64,000 nucleotides of DNA from Enhygromyxa salina (GCF_002994615.1 NZ_PVNK01000263.1:79820-143819); one strand, 5' to 3'. Positions 1-15,241 are shown, counted from the first letter of the stretch. A program made the numbers and translations. Notes: generated by a model not told the origin, from the letters alone.

Positions 1-2147
1 TGGCGAGGATCGAGCGCATCGAGGCGCGCGGGCTGCCGGCGCCGCTGCTCGCCGAGAGCTTCGAGATCGTCGCCAGCCTCGCCGGGGCCCCGCGGACCCG
101 GGTCGCGGCCGACGCCGCCGTCTGTGGCGCGTGCAGGGCCGAGGTCCTCGACCCGAGCGAGCGTCGCCACAATTACGCCTTCGCCAACTGCACACACTGC
201 GGGCCACGCTTCTCGATCGTGACCGCGGTGCCCTACGATCGCCCGCACACGACGATGTCCGCGTTCCCCATGTGCGCGGGGTGCCGCGAGGAGTACGAGC
301 AGCCGGCTGACCGGCGCTTTCACGCCCAGGCGATCGCGTGCGCCGAGTGTGGGCCGCAGATCTGGCTCGAGCGCTTTGGCGAGCAGCGAGACCCGGTCCG
401 CGATCCGGACGCCGCGCTCGCGCAGACGGTCGCGGCCCTGCGCGCGGGCAAGATCGTTGCGATCCGCGGGCTCGGCGGCTTCCACCTGGCTTGCGATGCG
501 ACCGACGGCGCGGCGATCCAGCGCCTGCGCGAGCGCAAGCGTCGCGACGCCAAGCCGCTCGCCGTGATGGCGACCGACGTCGAGATGGTGCGGCGCTACT
601 GCAGGATCACCGAGCTCGAGCAGCGCCTGTTCGAGGCCGTCGAGGCGCCGATCGTGATCCTGGCCGCCGACGGGCCCGAGGCCTTGCCCGCCGAGCTCGC
701 CCCGGGCCTCGACGCGCTCGGCTTCATGCAGCCCTACACGCCCTTGCACCTGCTGGTCCTGCGCGCCGTGGGCCGGCCCCTGGTGATGACCAGCGGAAAC
801 CTCGCTCACGAGCCGCAGGTCACCGAGCTCGACGGCGCCCGGACCGAGCTCCGCGACATCGCCGACCTCGCGCTGATGCACGACCGCGAGATCGCCAACC
901 GCATCGACGACTCGGTCGTCCGCGTGAGCGCCGGGCAGCCGCGGCTGCTCCGTCGGGCCCGCGGCTACGCCCCCGGCGCGATCCGGCTCCCGCCCGGCTT
1001 CGAGCAGGCCCCGCCGATCCTGGCCTACGGCGCCGAGCAAAAGGCCGCCTTTTGTGTCCTGGCCGAGGGCGCGGCGGTGCTCTCGCAGCATCAGGGCGAC
1101 CTCGAGGAGCTGTGCACCTACGAGGACTACTGCAAGAACCTCGGGCTCTACGCCGACATCTACGATCACCGGCCCCAGCTGCTCGTCGCCGATCTCCACC
1201 CCGAGTATCTCTCGACCAAGCTCGCGCTCGAGGTCGCGGCCGAGCGCGGGCTGCCCCTGCGCCGAGTCCAGCACCACCACGCCCACATCGCCGGGTGCAT
1301 GGCCGAGCGCGGCCTCGCCCTGCACGCGCCCGCGGTGCTCGGCGTCGCCCTCGACGGGCTCGGGTTCGGGACCGACGGCACGATCTGGGGCGGTGAATTC
1401 CTGCTCGCCGACTACCGCGGCTACCAGCGCCTGGCCTCGCTCGCCCCGGTCGCGATGCCCGGCGGCGTCAAGGCGGTCCGCGAGCCGTGGCGCAACCTCT
1501 ACGCCCAGCTGCGCGCGGCGATGGGCTGGGAGGCCTTCACGCGGCGCTTCGGCGCGCTCGAGGGCTGCGCCGACCTCGGCCACAAGCCGCTCGCGGTCAT
1601 CGACCGGATGATCGAGGCCGGCCTCAACACGCCGCTGGCCTCGTCGACGGGCCGGCTGTTCGACGCGGTCGCGGCCGCCGTCGGCATCTGCCCCGACCGC
1701 GTCCGCTACCAGGCCCAGGCCGCGATGGAGCTCGAGGCCGCGGCCGCGCGGGCTGGCCTCCCCAGCCGCGCCGAGGCCTACCCCTTCGCGCGCCGTCGTG
1801 AGGCCGAGGCGGGCGAGCTCATCCGCCTCGACCCCGCGCCGATGTGGACGAGGCTGGCCGAGGACCTCGAGCGCAACGCCGGGCCCGGGACCATCGCCGC
1901 CCGCTTCCACCTCGGCCTCGCCGCGGCGGTCGCCGAGCTCGCCTTCGACCTCTCGCAAGGCTCACGCGTCGACACCGTGGTCCTCTCGGGCGGCTGCTTT
2001 CAAAACAAGCTCCTCCTCGAACAGGTCACCCGCGACCTCGAATCACGCGGCCTTCGCTGCCTGTCCAACGTCGACACACCCGCCAACGACGGCGGCGTCG
2101 CGCTCGGGCAGGCGGTCGTCGCCGCGGCCACCCAGCTCTCGGAGTGA
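1..2147 (+). CDS. hypF: Carbamoyltransferase HypF, 5'-truncated by window edge
   Basis: HypF uses carbamoyl phosphate and ATP to load a carbamoyl group on the C-terminal cysteine of HypE, the first step of CN ligand synthesis for [NiFe]-hydrogenases. The frame is open from base 3, so the acylphosphatase domain and the true start lie upstream of the window. Visible in order: two paired-cysteine zinc-finger motifs (CGAC / CTHC, then CAGC / CAEC, roughly bases 130-355), a YrdC-like domain (about 420-970) and a Kae1-like domain with the metal-binding VQHHHAH motif near base 1265. The C-terminus has the conserved SGGCFQNKLL segment. It is followed 6 bp later by hypC, so the maturation genes form one operon. 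Confidence 0.96.
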   Translation, partial: ARIERIEARGLPAPLLAESFEIVASLAGAPRTRVAADAAVCGACRAEVLDPSERRHNYAFANCTHCGPRFSIVTAVPYDRPHTTMSAFPMCAGCREEYEQPADRRFHAQAIACAECGPQIWLERFGEQRDPVRDPDAALAQTVAALRAGKIVAIRGLGGFHLACDATDGAAIQRLRERKRRDAKPLAVMATDVEMVRRYCRITELEQRLFEAVEAPIVILAADGPEALPAELAPGLDALGFMQPYTPLHLLVLRAVGRPLVMTSGNLAHEPQVTELDGARTELRDIADLALMHDREIANRIDDSVVRVSAGQPRLLRRARGYAPGAIRLPPGFEQAPPILAYGAEQKAAFCVLAEGAAVLSQHQGDLEELCTYEDYCKNLGLYADIYDHRPQLLVADLHPEYLSTKLALEVAAERGLPLRRVQHHHAHIAGCMAERGLALHAPAVLGVALDGLGFGTDGTIWGGEFLLADYRGYQRLASLAPVAMPGGVKAVREPWRNLYAQLRAAMGWEAFTRRFGALEGCADLGHKPLAVIDRMIEAGLNTPLASSTGRLFDAVAAAVGICPDRVRYQAQAAMELEAAAARAGLPSRAEAYPFARRREAEAGELIRLDPAPMWTRLAEDLERNAGPGTIAARFHLGLAAAVAELAFDLSQGSRVDTVVLSGGCFQNKLLLEQVTRDLESRGLRCLSNVDTPANDGGVALGQAVVAAATQLSE

Positions 2148-2153
2148 AACCAC

Positions 2154-2435
2154 ATGTGCCTTGGAATCCCCGGTCAAATCGTCGAGATCACCAACACCGC
2201 GGACAAGCTCGCCAAGGTCGAGGTCGCCGGGGTCAAGCGCGAGATCAACCTCGTTTGCATCGTCGACGAGGACCACTCGATCGAGTCCTGCGTCGGCGAC
2301 TGGGTCCTCGTCCACGTCGGCTTTGCGATGAGCCGGATCGACGCGGCCGAGGCCGCGGCCACCCTCGAGCTCCTCCACGCGCTCGGCGAGGTCGATGAAG
2401 AGCTCGACGCCATGCGCGGGTCAGGCCAGACCTGA
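2154..2435 (+). CDS. hypC: Hydrogenase maturation chaperone HypC/HupF/HybG
   Basis: Small chaperone (93 aa) that binds HypD and the hydrogenase large-subunit precursor and carries the Fe(CN)2CO unit. The start MCLGIPGQIVEI is diagnostic: the cysteine straight after the initiator methionine is the essential residue of the family. The rest is a short beta-barrel, usual family length 75-100 aa. It starts 6 bp after hypF and belongs to the same operon. Confidence 0.96.
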   Translation: MCLGIPGQIVEITNTADKLAKVEVAGVKREINLVCIVDEDHSIESCVGDWVLVHVGFAMSRIDAAEAAATLELLHALGEVDEELDAMRGSGQT

Positions 2436-2469
2436 GCGCGGGCCCAGCCACCCCAACCGGACCAAGGCC

Positions 2470-2625
2470 ATGACCGACAACGCGATCTTGCGGCGCTCTT
2501 ACCCGTTCTGGCACGCCAAGAGGCAGGGCCCGGCTTCGATGGACGAGGCCCTGCTCGAGTCCGTGGGCCAGGAGGTCGTTGACCGCGGCGATCCGAGCAA
2601 GGACCAGGAGACGACCACCTCATGA
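2470..2625 (+). CDS. Small protein of unknown function within the hyp operon
   Basis: A 51-aa frame starting MTDNAILRRSYPFWHAKR fills the 180-bp space between hypC and hypD. Its TGA overlaps the hypD ATG as ATGA, the same coupling that joins hypD to hypE, which argues that it is translated. It has no cysteines, signal peptide or membrane segment; the N-terminal half is basic and aromatic and the C-terminal half is acidic. I do not recognise the family. The operon position suggests a link with hydrogenase maturation, but that is inference only. Confidence 0.45.
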   Translation: MTDNAILRRSYPFWHAKRQGPASMDEALLESVGQEVVDRGDPSKDQETTTS

Positions 2626-3809
2626 AGTACGTCGACGAATTCCGTGACCCCGAAAAAGCCCAGACCTTGGTCGAGAAGATCCGCGCGTTGGTCGATCAGA
2701 TCGACGCGTGCAAGTCGCGGCCGCTCTACATCATGGAGGTCTGCGGCGGCCACACCCACGCGATCTTTCGCTACGGCATCGAGAGCATGCTGCCCGAGGA
2801 GATCGAGCTGGTCCACGGGCCCGGGTGCCCGGTCTGCGTGCTGCCAATGGGCCGCGTCGACGACTGCGTGGCGATCGCCGAGACCCCTAAGGTGATCTTC
2901 ACGACCTTCGGCGACGCGATGCGGGTGCCCGGGTCCAGCAAGAGCCTGCTCGAGGCCAAGGCCGGCGGCGCCGACGTGCGCATGGTCTACTCGCCGCTCG
3001 ACTCGCTTTCGCTGGCCAGGGACAACCCCGACAAGGAGGTCGTGTTCTTCGGGCTCGGGTTCGAGACGACGATGCCGAGCACCGCGCTCACGGTCTTGCA
3101 GGCCGAGGCCGAGGGCATCGAGAACTTCTCGCTGTTTTGCAATCACATCACGATCATCCCGGCGATCAAGGCGATCCTCGACGCGCCGGGGGTTCAGATT
3201 GACGGCTTCCTCGGGCCCGGCCACGTCAGCATGGTCATCGGCAACGCGCCCTACGACTTCGTCGCCGATCAGTACGACCGCCCGCTGGTCGTGACCGGCT
3301 TCGAGCCCCTCGACATCCTCCATGGCATCTGGATGGTGCTCGAGCAGCTCGCCAGCGGCGAGGCCCGGATCGAGAACCAGTACTCGCGGGTCGTGCCCGA
3401 CGAGGGCAACGGCCCGGCGCTCGAGGCGATCGCCAAGGTCTTCGAGCTGCGCGAGTTCTTCGAGTGGCGCGGGCTCGGCTCGATCGACCACTCGGGCGTC
3501 AAGATGCGCGAGGCCTACGCCAAGTACGACGCCGAGCGAAAATTCTCGGTCCCCGACCTCGTGATCGCCGACCCCAAGGCCTGCCAGTGCGGCGAGGTGC
3601 TCAAGGGCGTGATCAAGCCCTACGACTGCAAGCTGTTCGGCAACGACTGCACGCCCGAGACCCCGATGGGCGCCTTGATGGTCTCGTCCGAGGGCGCGTG
3701 CGCGGCCTACTCTCGCTACGGTCGGGTCGAGAAGCTCGTCCCGCTGCTCGGGCGCGGCGCGGGCACGGGCACGGGCAAGGCGCCGCAAGCGGAGGTCGAG
3801 GCCCCATGA
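2622..3809 (+). CDS. hypD: Hydrogenase formation protein HypD
   Basis: HypD is the Fe-S scaffold on which the Fe(CN)2CO moiety is assembled together with HypC and HypE. The 395-aa protein has the usual family length. It shows the N-terminal MEVCGGHTHAIFRYG motif with the essential cysteine, the GPGCPVCVLP motif, GFETTMPSTA, and near the C-terminus the cysteine-containing CQCGEVL and GNDCTPETPMGA segments that bind the 4Fe-4S cluster and a disulfide. The start overlaps the preceding small ORF (ATGA) and the stop overlaps hypE (ATGA), indicating coupled translation. Confidence 0.97.
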   Translation: MKYVDEFRDPEKAQTLVEKIRALVDQIDACKSRPLYIMEVCGGHTHAIFRYGIESMLPEEIELVHGPGCPVCVLPMGRVDDCVAIAETPKVIFTTFGDAMRVPGSSKSLLEAKAGGADVRMVYSPLDSLSLARDNPDKEVVFFGLGFETTMPSTALTVLQAEAEGIENFSLFCNHITIIPAIKAILDAPGVQIDGFLGPGHVSMVIGNAPYDFVADQYDRPLVVTGFEPLDILHGIWMVLEQLASGEARIENQYSRVVPDEGNGPALEAIAKVFELREFFEWRGLGSIDHSGVKMREAYAKYDAERKFSVPDLVIADPKACQCGEVLKGVIKPYDCKLFGNDCTPETPMGALMVSSEGACAAYSRYGRVEKLVPLLGRGAGTGTGKAPQAEVEAP

Positions 3810-4894
3810 GCGGCGAGGGCGAGGGGAAGGGCGCCAAGGGGGCCGCGCAGCGGCGCAAGCTCGGCAAGGTCGACATCCCGACCGTGACCATGGCCCACGG
3901 CGGCGGCGGCAAGGCCATGCACGACTTCATCGACGACCTGTTCGTCGACGCCTTCTACAACGAGCCGCTCGCGCCGCTCGAGGACCAGGCCCGCTTCAGC
4001 ATCGACGCGCTCGCGCGCTACGGCGATCGCCTCGCGTTCACGACCGACTCCTACGTCGTGAGCCCGCTCGAGTTCCCCGGCGGCGACATCGGCAAGCTCG
4101 CGATCTGCGGGACCGTCAACGACCTCGCCGTCGGCGGGGCCACGCCGCTGTACCTGAGCTGCGCGGTCATCGTCGAGGAGGGCGTGTCGGTCGACCTGAT
4201 GCGCAAGGTCGCCCGAAGCATGGCCGCGACCGCGGTCGAGGCCGGGGTCGAGGTCGTGACCGGCGACACCAAGGTCGTCGAGCGCGGCGCCTGCGACAAG
4301 CTGTTCATCAACACCGCCGGGATCGGGGTGATCCGGGCGGGCGTCAAGCTCGGGGTCGAGCTCGCGCAGCCCGACGACCTGGTCATCGTCAACGGCGTGC
4401 TCGGTGATCACGGCGCGACGATCCTCAACGCCCGCGGCGACATGAAGCTCGACACCGAGATCTTCAGCGACTGCGCGCCGCTCCACGGCCTGATCGGTGC
4501 CCTGCTCGAGGCCGCGCCCAACACCCGCTTCATCCGCGACGCGACCCGCGGGGGCCTGGCCACGGTCCTCAACGAGATCGCCCGCGGGTCCGAGGTCGGG
4601 ATCGAGATCCGCGAGGGCCAGATCCCGATCCGCGCGGTCGTGAGGGGCTTTTGCGAGCTCCTCGGCCTCGATCCGCTGTACCTGGCCAACGAGGGCAAGA
4701 TCGTCTGCGTCGTGGCCAAGGACGAGGCCGAGGCCGCGCTCGCGGCCCTGCGCGCGCACCCCTACGGCAAAGACTCGGTCGCGATCGGACACGTGACCGA
4801 CGAGCGACCGGGCCGCGTCGTGATGACCACCGTGCTCGGCGGCCGCCGCATTGTCGATACTCTCGTCGGCGAGCAGCTGCCACGTATTTGCTGA
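3806..4894 (+). CDS. hypE: Hydrogenase expression/formation protein HypE
   Basis: HypE dehydrates the carbamoyl group that HypF places on its C-terminal cysteine to a thiocyanate, the CN donor. The 362-aa product ends in PRIC, with the functional cysteine as the last residue. The N-terminus carries the PurM/AIR-synthase-like MAHGGGGKAMHDFI ATP-binding segment, followed by GTVNDLAVGGA and RDATRGGLATVLNE. The ATG at 3806 overlaps the hypD stop; a longer upstream frame exists but lies inside hypD. The first ~25 residues form a charged extension rich in Gly/Lys. Confidence 0.97.
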   Translation: MSGEGEGKGAKGAAQRRKLGKVDIPTVTMAHGGGGKAMHDFIDDLFVDAFYNEPLAPLEDQARFSIDALARYGDRLAFTTDSYVVSPLEFPGGDIGKLAICGTVNDLAVGGATPLYLSCAVIVEEGVSVDLMRKVARSMAATAVEAGVEVVTGDTKVVERGACDKLFINTAGIGVIRAGVKLGVELAQPDDLVIVNGVLGDHGATILNARGDMKLDTEIFSDCAPLHGLIGALLEAAPNTRFIRDATRGGLATVLNEIARGSEVGIEIREGQIPIRAVVRGFCELLGLDPLYLANEGKIVCVVAKDEAEAALAALRAHPYGKDSVAIGHVTDERPGRVVMTTVLGGRRIVDTLVGEQLPRIC

Positions 4895-4913
4895 CCCCTC
4901 ACGCCAAGAGGTC

Positions 4914-5048
4914 ATGCCCACCGAAGGCATCAACGCAGTGGAAGGGACCAAGATCCGCGTGCTCGACAAGGGCGAGGTGCTCGAGCTCGGCCACGACGGC
5001 CCGATGACCGAGCCGGCCACGGGCCGCCTTCACGCCTTCACGCCTTGA
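4914..5048 (+). CDS. Small protein downstream of hypE, unknown
   Basis: A 44-aa frame starts MPTEGINAVEGTK 19 bp after the hypE stop. An AGAGG Shine-Dalgarno-like sequence lies just upstream of the ATG, although the spacing is short (2 nt). No cysteine, signal or membrane segment. The sequence contains a short hydrophilic stretch (VLDKGEVLELGHDGP). It is not recognised; if real it is the last gene of the hyp operon within this window. Confidence 0.35.
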   Translation: MPTEGINAVEGTKIRVLDKGEVLELGHDGPMTEPATGRLHAFTP

Positions 5049-5117
5049 TGGCTACGGCGCTCAGCCTGTCTCCAAAAGAGCTTGTGCCGAGCCAAAGCCT
5101 CGTGCGATTCAGGCCAG

Positions 5118-6023
5118 GTGAACGACGCTGCAATTCGTGACCAATTCCGCAACATACTCATCCAACAGGTCGCGCCACAGTTCGTGGGGACCTCGCTGGA
5201 GGCACAGCGTGCCATGCTCGACGCCATGGGGGCCGAGGCCGAGATGCCTGCGGGCGTGGCGGTCGAGCGCGGCACGGTGGCCGAGGTCCCCGTCGAGTGG
5301 TTGACGCCGACCAACGAAGCGACGCGCGTGGTCCTGCACCTCCACGGCGGCGGCTTTGCGCTCGGCTCTTGCCAGTCGCACCGCGCCCTCGCGGCGCGGA
5401 TCGGGGTTGCGAGCAAGGCCCGGGTCGTGGTGCCCGACTATCGCCTCGCGCCCGAGAATCCCTTCCCCGCGGGTCTCGACGACGTCGTCGAGGTCTACGC
5501 GGCGCTGCTCGCTGACGGCCTCCGAGCCGAGCAGATCGTGGTCTCGGGCGACTCGGCCGGAGGCAACCTCGCGCTCTCGACCTTGCTGCGCGCGGCGGCG
5601 CGGGGCCTGCCGATGCCTCGCGCCGTCGTGCTGTTGTCGCCGTGGACCGATCTCACGCTCACGGGGGAGAGCCTCGAGACCCGCGCCGCCGTGGATCCCT
5701 GGCTGCAACCGGAGATGCTCGAACCGATGCGCGAGACCTATCTCGGCGGCGGCGACCCGGCCGATCCCTTCGCGTCGCCGCTGTGGGGCGACCTCTCGCT
5801 GTTCCCACCCACGCTCGTCCACGTCGGCGATCACGAGATCCTGCTGAGCGACTCGCAGCGCCTGGTCGAGCGAGCCGCGGCCGCGGGCGTGGACGTCGAG
5901 CTCCACGTCGGACAAGAGCTGTGGCACGTCTGGCACCTGTTTAGCCCGGGCTTGCCCGACGCCAACGATGCGCTCGCGCGGATCGGGGCCTTCGTCGAGG
6001 CCCGGTTCACCGACGGACGCTAA
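5118..6023 (+). CDS. Alpha/beta hydrolase, hormone-sensitive-lipase-like esterase
   Basis: Cytoplasmic carboxylic-ester hydrolase of the HSL family (301 aa from the chosen start). Oxyanion-hole motif HLHGGGFALGS, nucleophile elbow GDSAGGN, and C-terminal catalytic Asp and His candidates in the GDHEILLSD and LWHVWHLF segments are all present. GTG at 5118 is preferred because the only alternative further upstream is a TTG at 5082 that would add a cysteine-rich tail unlike the family. Substrate is unknown. It follows the hyp genes after about 70 bp but has no evident functional link with them. Confidence 0.85.
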   Translation: MNDAAIRDQFRNILIQQVAPQFVGTSLEAQRAMLDAMGAEAEMPAGVAVERGTVAEVPVEWLTPTNEATRVVLHLHGGGFALGSCQSHRALAARIGVASKARVVVPDYRLAPENPFPAGLDDVVEVYAALLADGLRAEQIVVSGDSAGGNLALSTLLRAAARGLPMPRAVVLLSPWTDLTLTGESLETRAAVDPWLQPEMLEPMRETYLGGGDPADPFASPLWGDLSLFPPTLVHVGDHEILLSDSQRLVERAAAAGVDVELHVGQELWHVWHLFSPGLPDANDALARIGAFVEARFTDGR

Positions 6024-6108
6024 CGCGAGACACTCGCTCGTGCGCGAGCGCAGCAGCGCATCATCGCGCTCGCCACCGACCCTGGTCGCGCGTGCCCCCG
6101 AGATACCG

Positions 6109-7110
6109 ATGAAGCCCAAACCGAACACAGGGTCCTTCCCAAGCGCGTGGCTGCTGAGCGTCGCGCTGGTTGTCCTCGGCAGCTGCAAGGGCGACGAGAC
6201 CAAGGCGGTCGACGATCCGCTCGATGATCCTTGGGTGGACGCGATCGAAGCCAGCGCTGAGGACCCGACAGCCCTGCCCGGCGCGGAGCCCAGGCCGGTC
6301 GTCGCAGCTGGCTCGCTGCCCGAAGCGCAGCCAACTGTCGGCGTGCTCGCGACCCCCTCCGTCGACGAGGCCGAACTCGCGGACGAGGCCGAACTCGCGG
6401 ACGAGGCCGAACTCGCGGACGAGGCCTCGCCCGCGGCGTCCCACGCTTCTGCGGCCCCCGGCGACGCCGCGACAGCGAAGACCACCGCGCCCGCGCAGCC
6501 GAGCGTCGAAGCGCCGGCTGGCCAGGCGCCCGCGCCCGCGCCCGAGCAAGCATCCGAGCAAGCATCCGAGCAAGCATCCGAGCCTGGCCCCGTCGTCGCG
6601 CCGACCCCAGCCCCCAGCGCAGCGCCGGCCGAGCTCGCAGCCCCGGCTCCGATCACCCACGCCGACTTTCACGGGAGCTACCGCTTTGTCGGTGGCAGCT
6701 CGCAGCGCGACGATCTCGACGCAGCACTCGAGGCTACGGTCAACGCGCTGGCCGGCGTCATTCGAGGGCTCGCTCGCAAGCGCCTGCGGGCGACCAACCC
6801 CGTCGAGAAAACCCTCGACATCGTTGTCGCCGGAGACAAGGTCACCACGACCTTCGAGTCGGGCTTCACGGCGGGCTGTGTCGTCGACGGCGGCACGGTC
6901 AAGTCGACCGACATCGAAGGTGGGAAGCTCGCGGTCCGGCTGCGCTGGAAGAAGGGGAAGCTGGTCCAACACATGGAGGGCAAGGGCGGGGCCCGGACCA
7001 TCGTCTACGTGCTCTCGGCGGACCGCAAGAAGCTCACCGTCCACCACAAGATCACCTCCAAACGCTTGCCGGTCCCGCTGACCTATCGGCTGAGCTATTC
7101 GCGCAAGTGA
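6109..7110 (+). CDS. Lipoprotein with Ala/Pro/Glu-rich repeat linker
   Basis: 333-aa predicted lipoprotein. The signal sequence ends LLSVALVVLGSC, giving a lipobox with the lipidated cysteine near residue 26. Residues ~80-175 are low complexity and contain three exact copies of an 18-bp unit (Asp-Glu-Ala-Glu-Leu-Ala, bases ~6366-6420) and three copies of a 12-bp unit (Glu-Gln-Ala-Ser, ~6541-6578). The C-terminal ~150 residues form a beta-rich globular domain (HADFHGSYRFVGG ... YRLSYSRK) that I do not recognise. Earlier in-frame starts would put charged sequence ahead of the signal peptide, so ATG 6109 is preferred. Confidence 0.75.
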   Translation: MKPKPNTGSFPSAWLLSVALVVLGSCKGDETKAVDDPLDDPWVDAIEASAEDPTALPGAEPRPVVAAGSLPEAQPTVGVLATPSVDEAELADEAELADEAELADEASPAASHASAAPGDAATAKTTAPAQPSVEAPAGQAPAPAPEQASEQASEQASEPGPVVAPTPAPSAAPAELAAPAPITHADFHGSYRFVGGSSQRDDLDAALEATVNALAGVIRGLARKRLRATNPVEKTLDIVVAGDKVTTTFESGFTAGCVVDGGTVKSTDIEGGKLAVRLRWKKGKLVQHMEGKGGARTIVYVLSADRKKLTVHHKITSKRLPVPLTYRLSYSRK

Positions 7111-7149
7111 TCACTGCGAGCGCGCAGCTTCACGCCGCCTCCGTAGCCC

Positions 7150-8673
<1,524 letters not shown>

Positions 8674-8718
8674 CCTACGTTTATGTAGCCTACGGTTGTG
8701 AACTTACGCAAACGTAGG
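8674..8718. promoter_or_regulatory. Inverted repeat in the activator/amt intergenic region
   Basis: CCTACGTTT at 8674-8682 is repeated in exact inverse as AAACGTAGG at 8710-8718. The two arms are 36 bp apart centre to centre, and a further CCTACG lies at 8689-8694. Spaced dyads of this kind upstream of a sigma-54-type gene are typical enhancer sites for NtrC/NifA-family activators. The left arm abuts the start codon of the activator, so autoregulation is also possible. Confidence 0.5.
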
Positions 8719-8727
8719 CATCAAAAC

Positions 8728-8743
8728 AGGCTAAGTGTTTGAT
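8728..8743 (+). promoter_or_regulatory. Weak -24/-12 (sigma-54) promoter candidate for amt
   Basis: AGGCTAAGTGTTTGAT has GG at 8729-8730 and TTTGA ending at 8742, with the N10 spacing expected for a -24/-12 promoter. The -12 element has GA instead of the near-invariant GC, so the match is imperfect. It lies about 55 bp before the chosen amt start and downstream of the dyad. Confidence 0.3.
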
Positions 8744-8798
8744 TTTATTCGTTTTTCCCTAAGCGGGAAACGGAATGCGACTTGCGAGGTCCTGGACC

Positions 8799-10069
8799 AT
8801 GGACCCGTCTGCTGGCGAACAGGCCCTGTTCTTCGTGAACAACCTCTGGATGATCCTCGCGACCATCTTGGTGTTTGCGATGCACCTGGGCTTTGCGAGC
8901 CTGGAAGCTGGGCTCACCCAGGCCAAGAACACGGTCAACGTCCTGTTCAAGAACCTCTGCGTGGTCGCGATCGGGCTCTTGACCTACGCGAGCGTAGGTT
9001 TCTCGCTGATGTACCCCGGCGCCGAATTCGCCGGCCAATTAGTGGGTTTTGCTGGATTTGGCCTCCACCCACCTGCGGACGCCGAGTCCATGTCCTACGC
9101 AAACGGAGCCTACACTTACTGGACGGATTTTCTGTTTCAGGGGATGTTCGCGGCGACGGCGGCGACCATCGTGTCGGGGGCGGTCGCCGAGCGTGTGCGG
9201 CTGGGGAGCTTCTTGGTCTTCTCGACGGTGTTCGTGGCGCTGATCTACCCGGTCGGCGGGATGTGGCTGTGGGGCGGAGGCTGGCTGGCGGCGCGGGGCT
9301 TTCACGACTTCGCCGGCTCGACCATCGTCCACGGCGTCGGTGGCTGGGGGGCGCTGGCCGGGGTGCTCGTGCTCGGTCCGCGGATCGGCAAGTACCGGAC
9401 GACGCAGGTCCGCGACGAGGCCGGCGAGACCCAGCTGGTGACCAAGATGGTCCCGATGCGCGGCCACAGCATGCCGCTCGCGACGATCGGGGTGTTCTTG
9501 TTGTGGTTTGGATGGTTCGGCTTCAACGGTGGCTCGGTCCTGTCGGCCGATCCGGGCGCGATCTCGCGGGTGCTCGTGGCCACGTGCATGGCTGGCGCTG
9601 GTGGGATCGTGACGGCGGTCGCGGCCTCGTGGTTGGTGCAGGGCAAGCCGGATCTGTCGATGTCGCTCAACGGCGCGCTCGCGGGCCTGGTCGCGGTCAC
9701 GGCCGGCGCCGATCTGCTCGCGATTGGCGCGGCGCTGGGGGTCGGGCTCGCGGCCGGGATGCTGGTGGTGTTCTCGGTCATGCTGCTCGACCGCCTCCGG
9801 CTCGACGATCCGGTCGGGGCGATCTCGGTCCACCTGGTCTGCGGGGTGTGGGGCACCCTCGCGGTCGGCGTGTTTGTGTCGGAGGTCTCCTTCGTCGAGC
9901 AGCTGATCGGCGTGGGCGCGGTGGCGGTGCTCGCGTTTCCCACGGCGATGTTGATCATGAAGGCGCTCGATCGCGGGCCGGGGATGCGCGTGAGCGCCGA
10001 CGAAGAGCAGCGCGGGCTCGACATCGAAGAGCACGGGGCGCAGGCCTACGTGGGCTTCGGGGGGTTGGG

Positions 10070-10073
<4 letters not shown>
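8799..10073 (+). CDS. amt: Ammonium transporter (Amt/MEP/Rh family)
   Basis: Inner-membrane ammonium channel of about 424 aa with roughly eleven hydrophobic segments. The first helix region FASLEAGLTQAKNTVN and the motifs GFGLHPPADA, FVHGVGGWGALAG-like STIVHGVGGWGA, FGWFGFNGGS, AGLVAVTAGAD and DDPVGAISVHLVCGVWGTLAVG are characteristic, including the two pore histidines. ATG 8799 is chosen because GAGGT lies 8 nt upstream; ATG 8775 in the same frame is the alternative. No PII gene (glnK) follows, unlike most amtB loci; instead gltB overlaps the stop codon by 4 bp (TTGA). Confidence 0.94.
8982..8999. repeat. CCTACG palindrome inside amt
   Basis: ACCTACGC (8982-8989) and GCGTAGGT (8992-8999) form a perfect 8-bp dyad with a 2-nt spacer inside the amt coding sequence. 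It uses the same CCTACG/CGTAGG core as the intergenic dyad about 300 bp upstream, so it could be another regulator site. Chance remains possible because the codons (LTYASVG) are ordinary. Confidence 0.35.
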
Positions 10074-15190
<5,117 letters not shown>

Positions 15191-15200
15191 GGCGCGACGC

Positions 15201-15231
15201 TATCACTTGTCTGATAAGCAGACGAGTGATA
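15201..15231. promoter_or_regulatory. Palindromic operator between hydrolase and gntR genes
   Basis: Arms 15201-15213 and 15219-15231 form an inverted repeat matching at 12 of 13 positions around a 5-nt spacer (core CTTGTCTG / CAGACGAG). It lies 10 bp from each start codon. Its size and TTGTC...GACGA core fit sites bound by FCD-type GntR regulators, so the adjacent GntR protein is the likely ligand and represses or autoregulates both directions. Confidence 0.7.
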
Positions 15232-15241
15232 ATGCCGAACG

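Noticed and set aside
8735..10069. Long open frame upstream of gltB continuous with it
   Set aside because: It lies in another frame over the ammonium transporter gene and translates to Arg/Gly-rich nonsense; gltB similarity begins only at TTG 10070.
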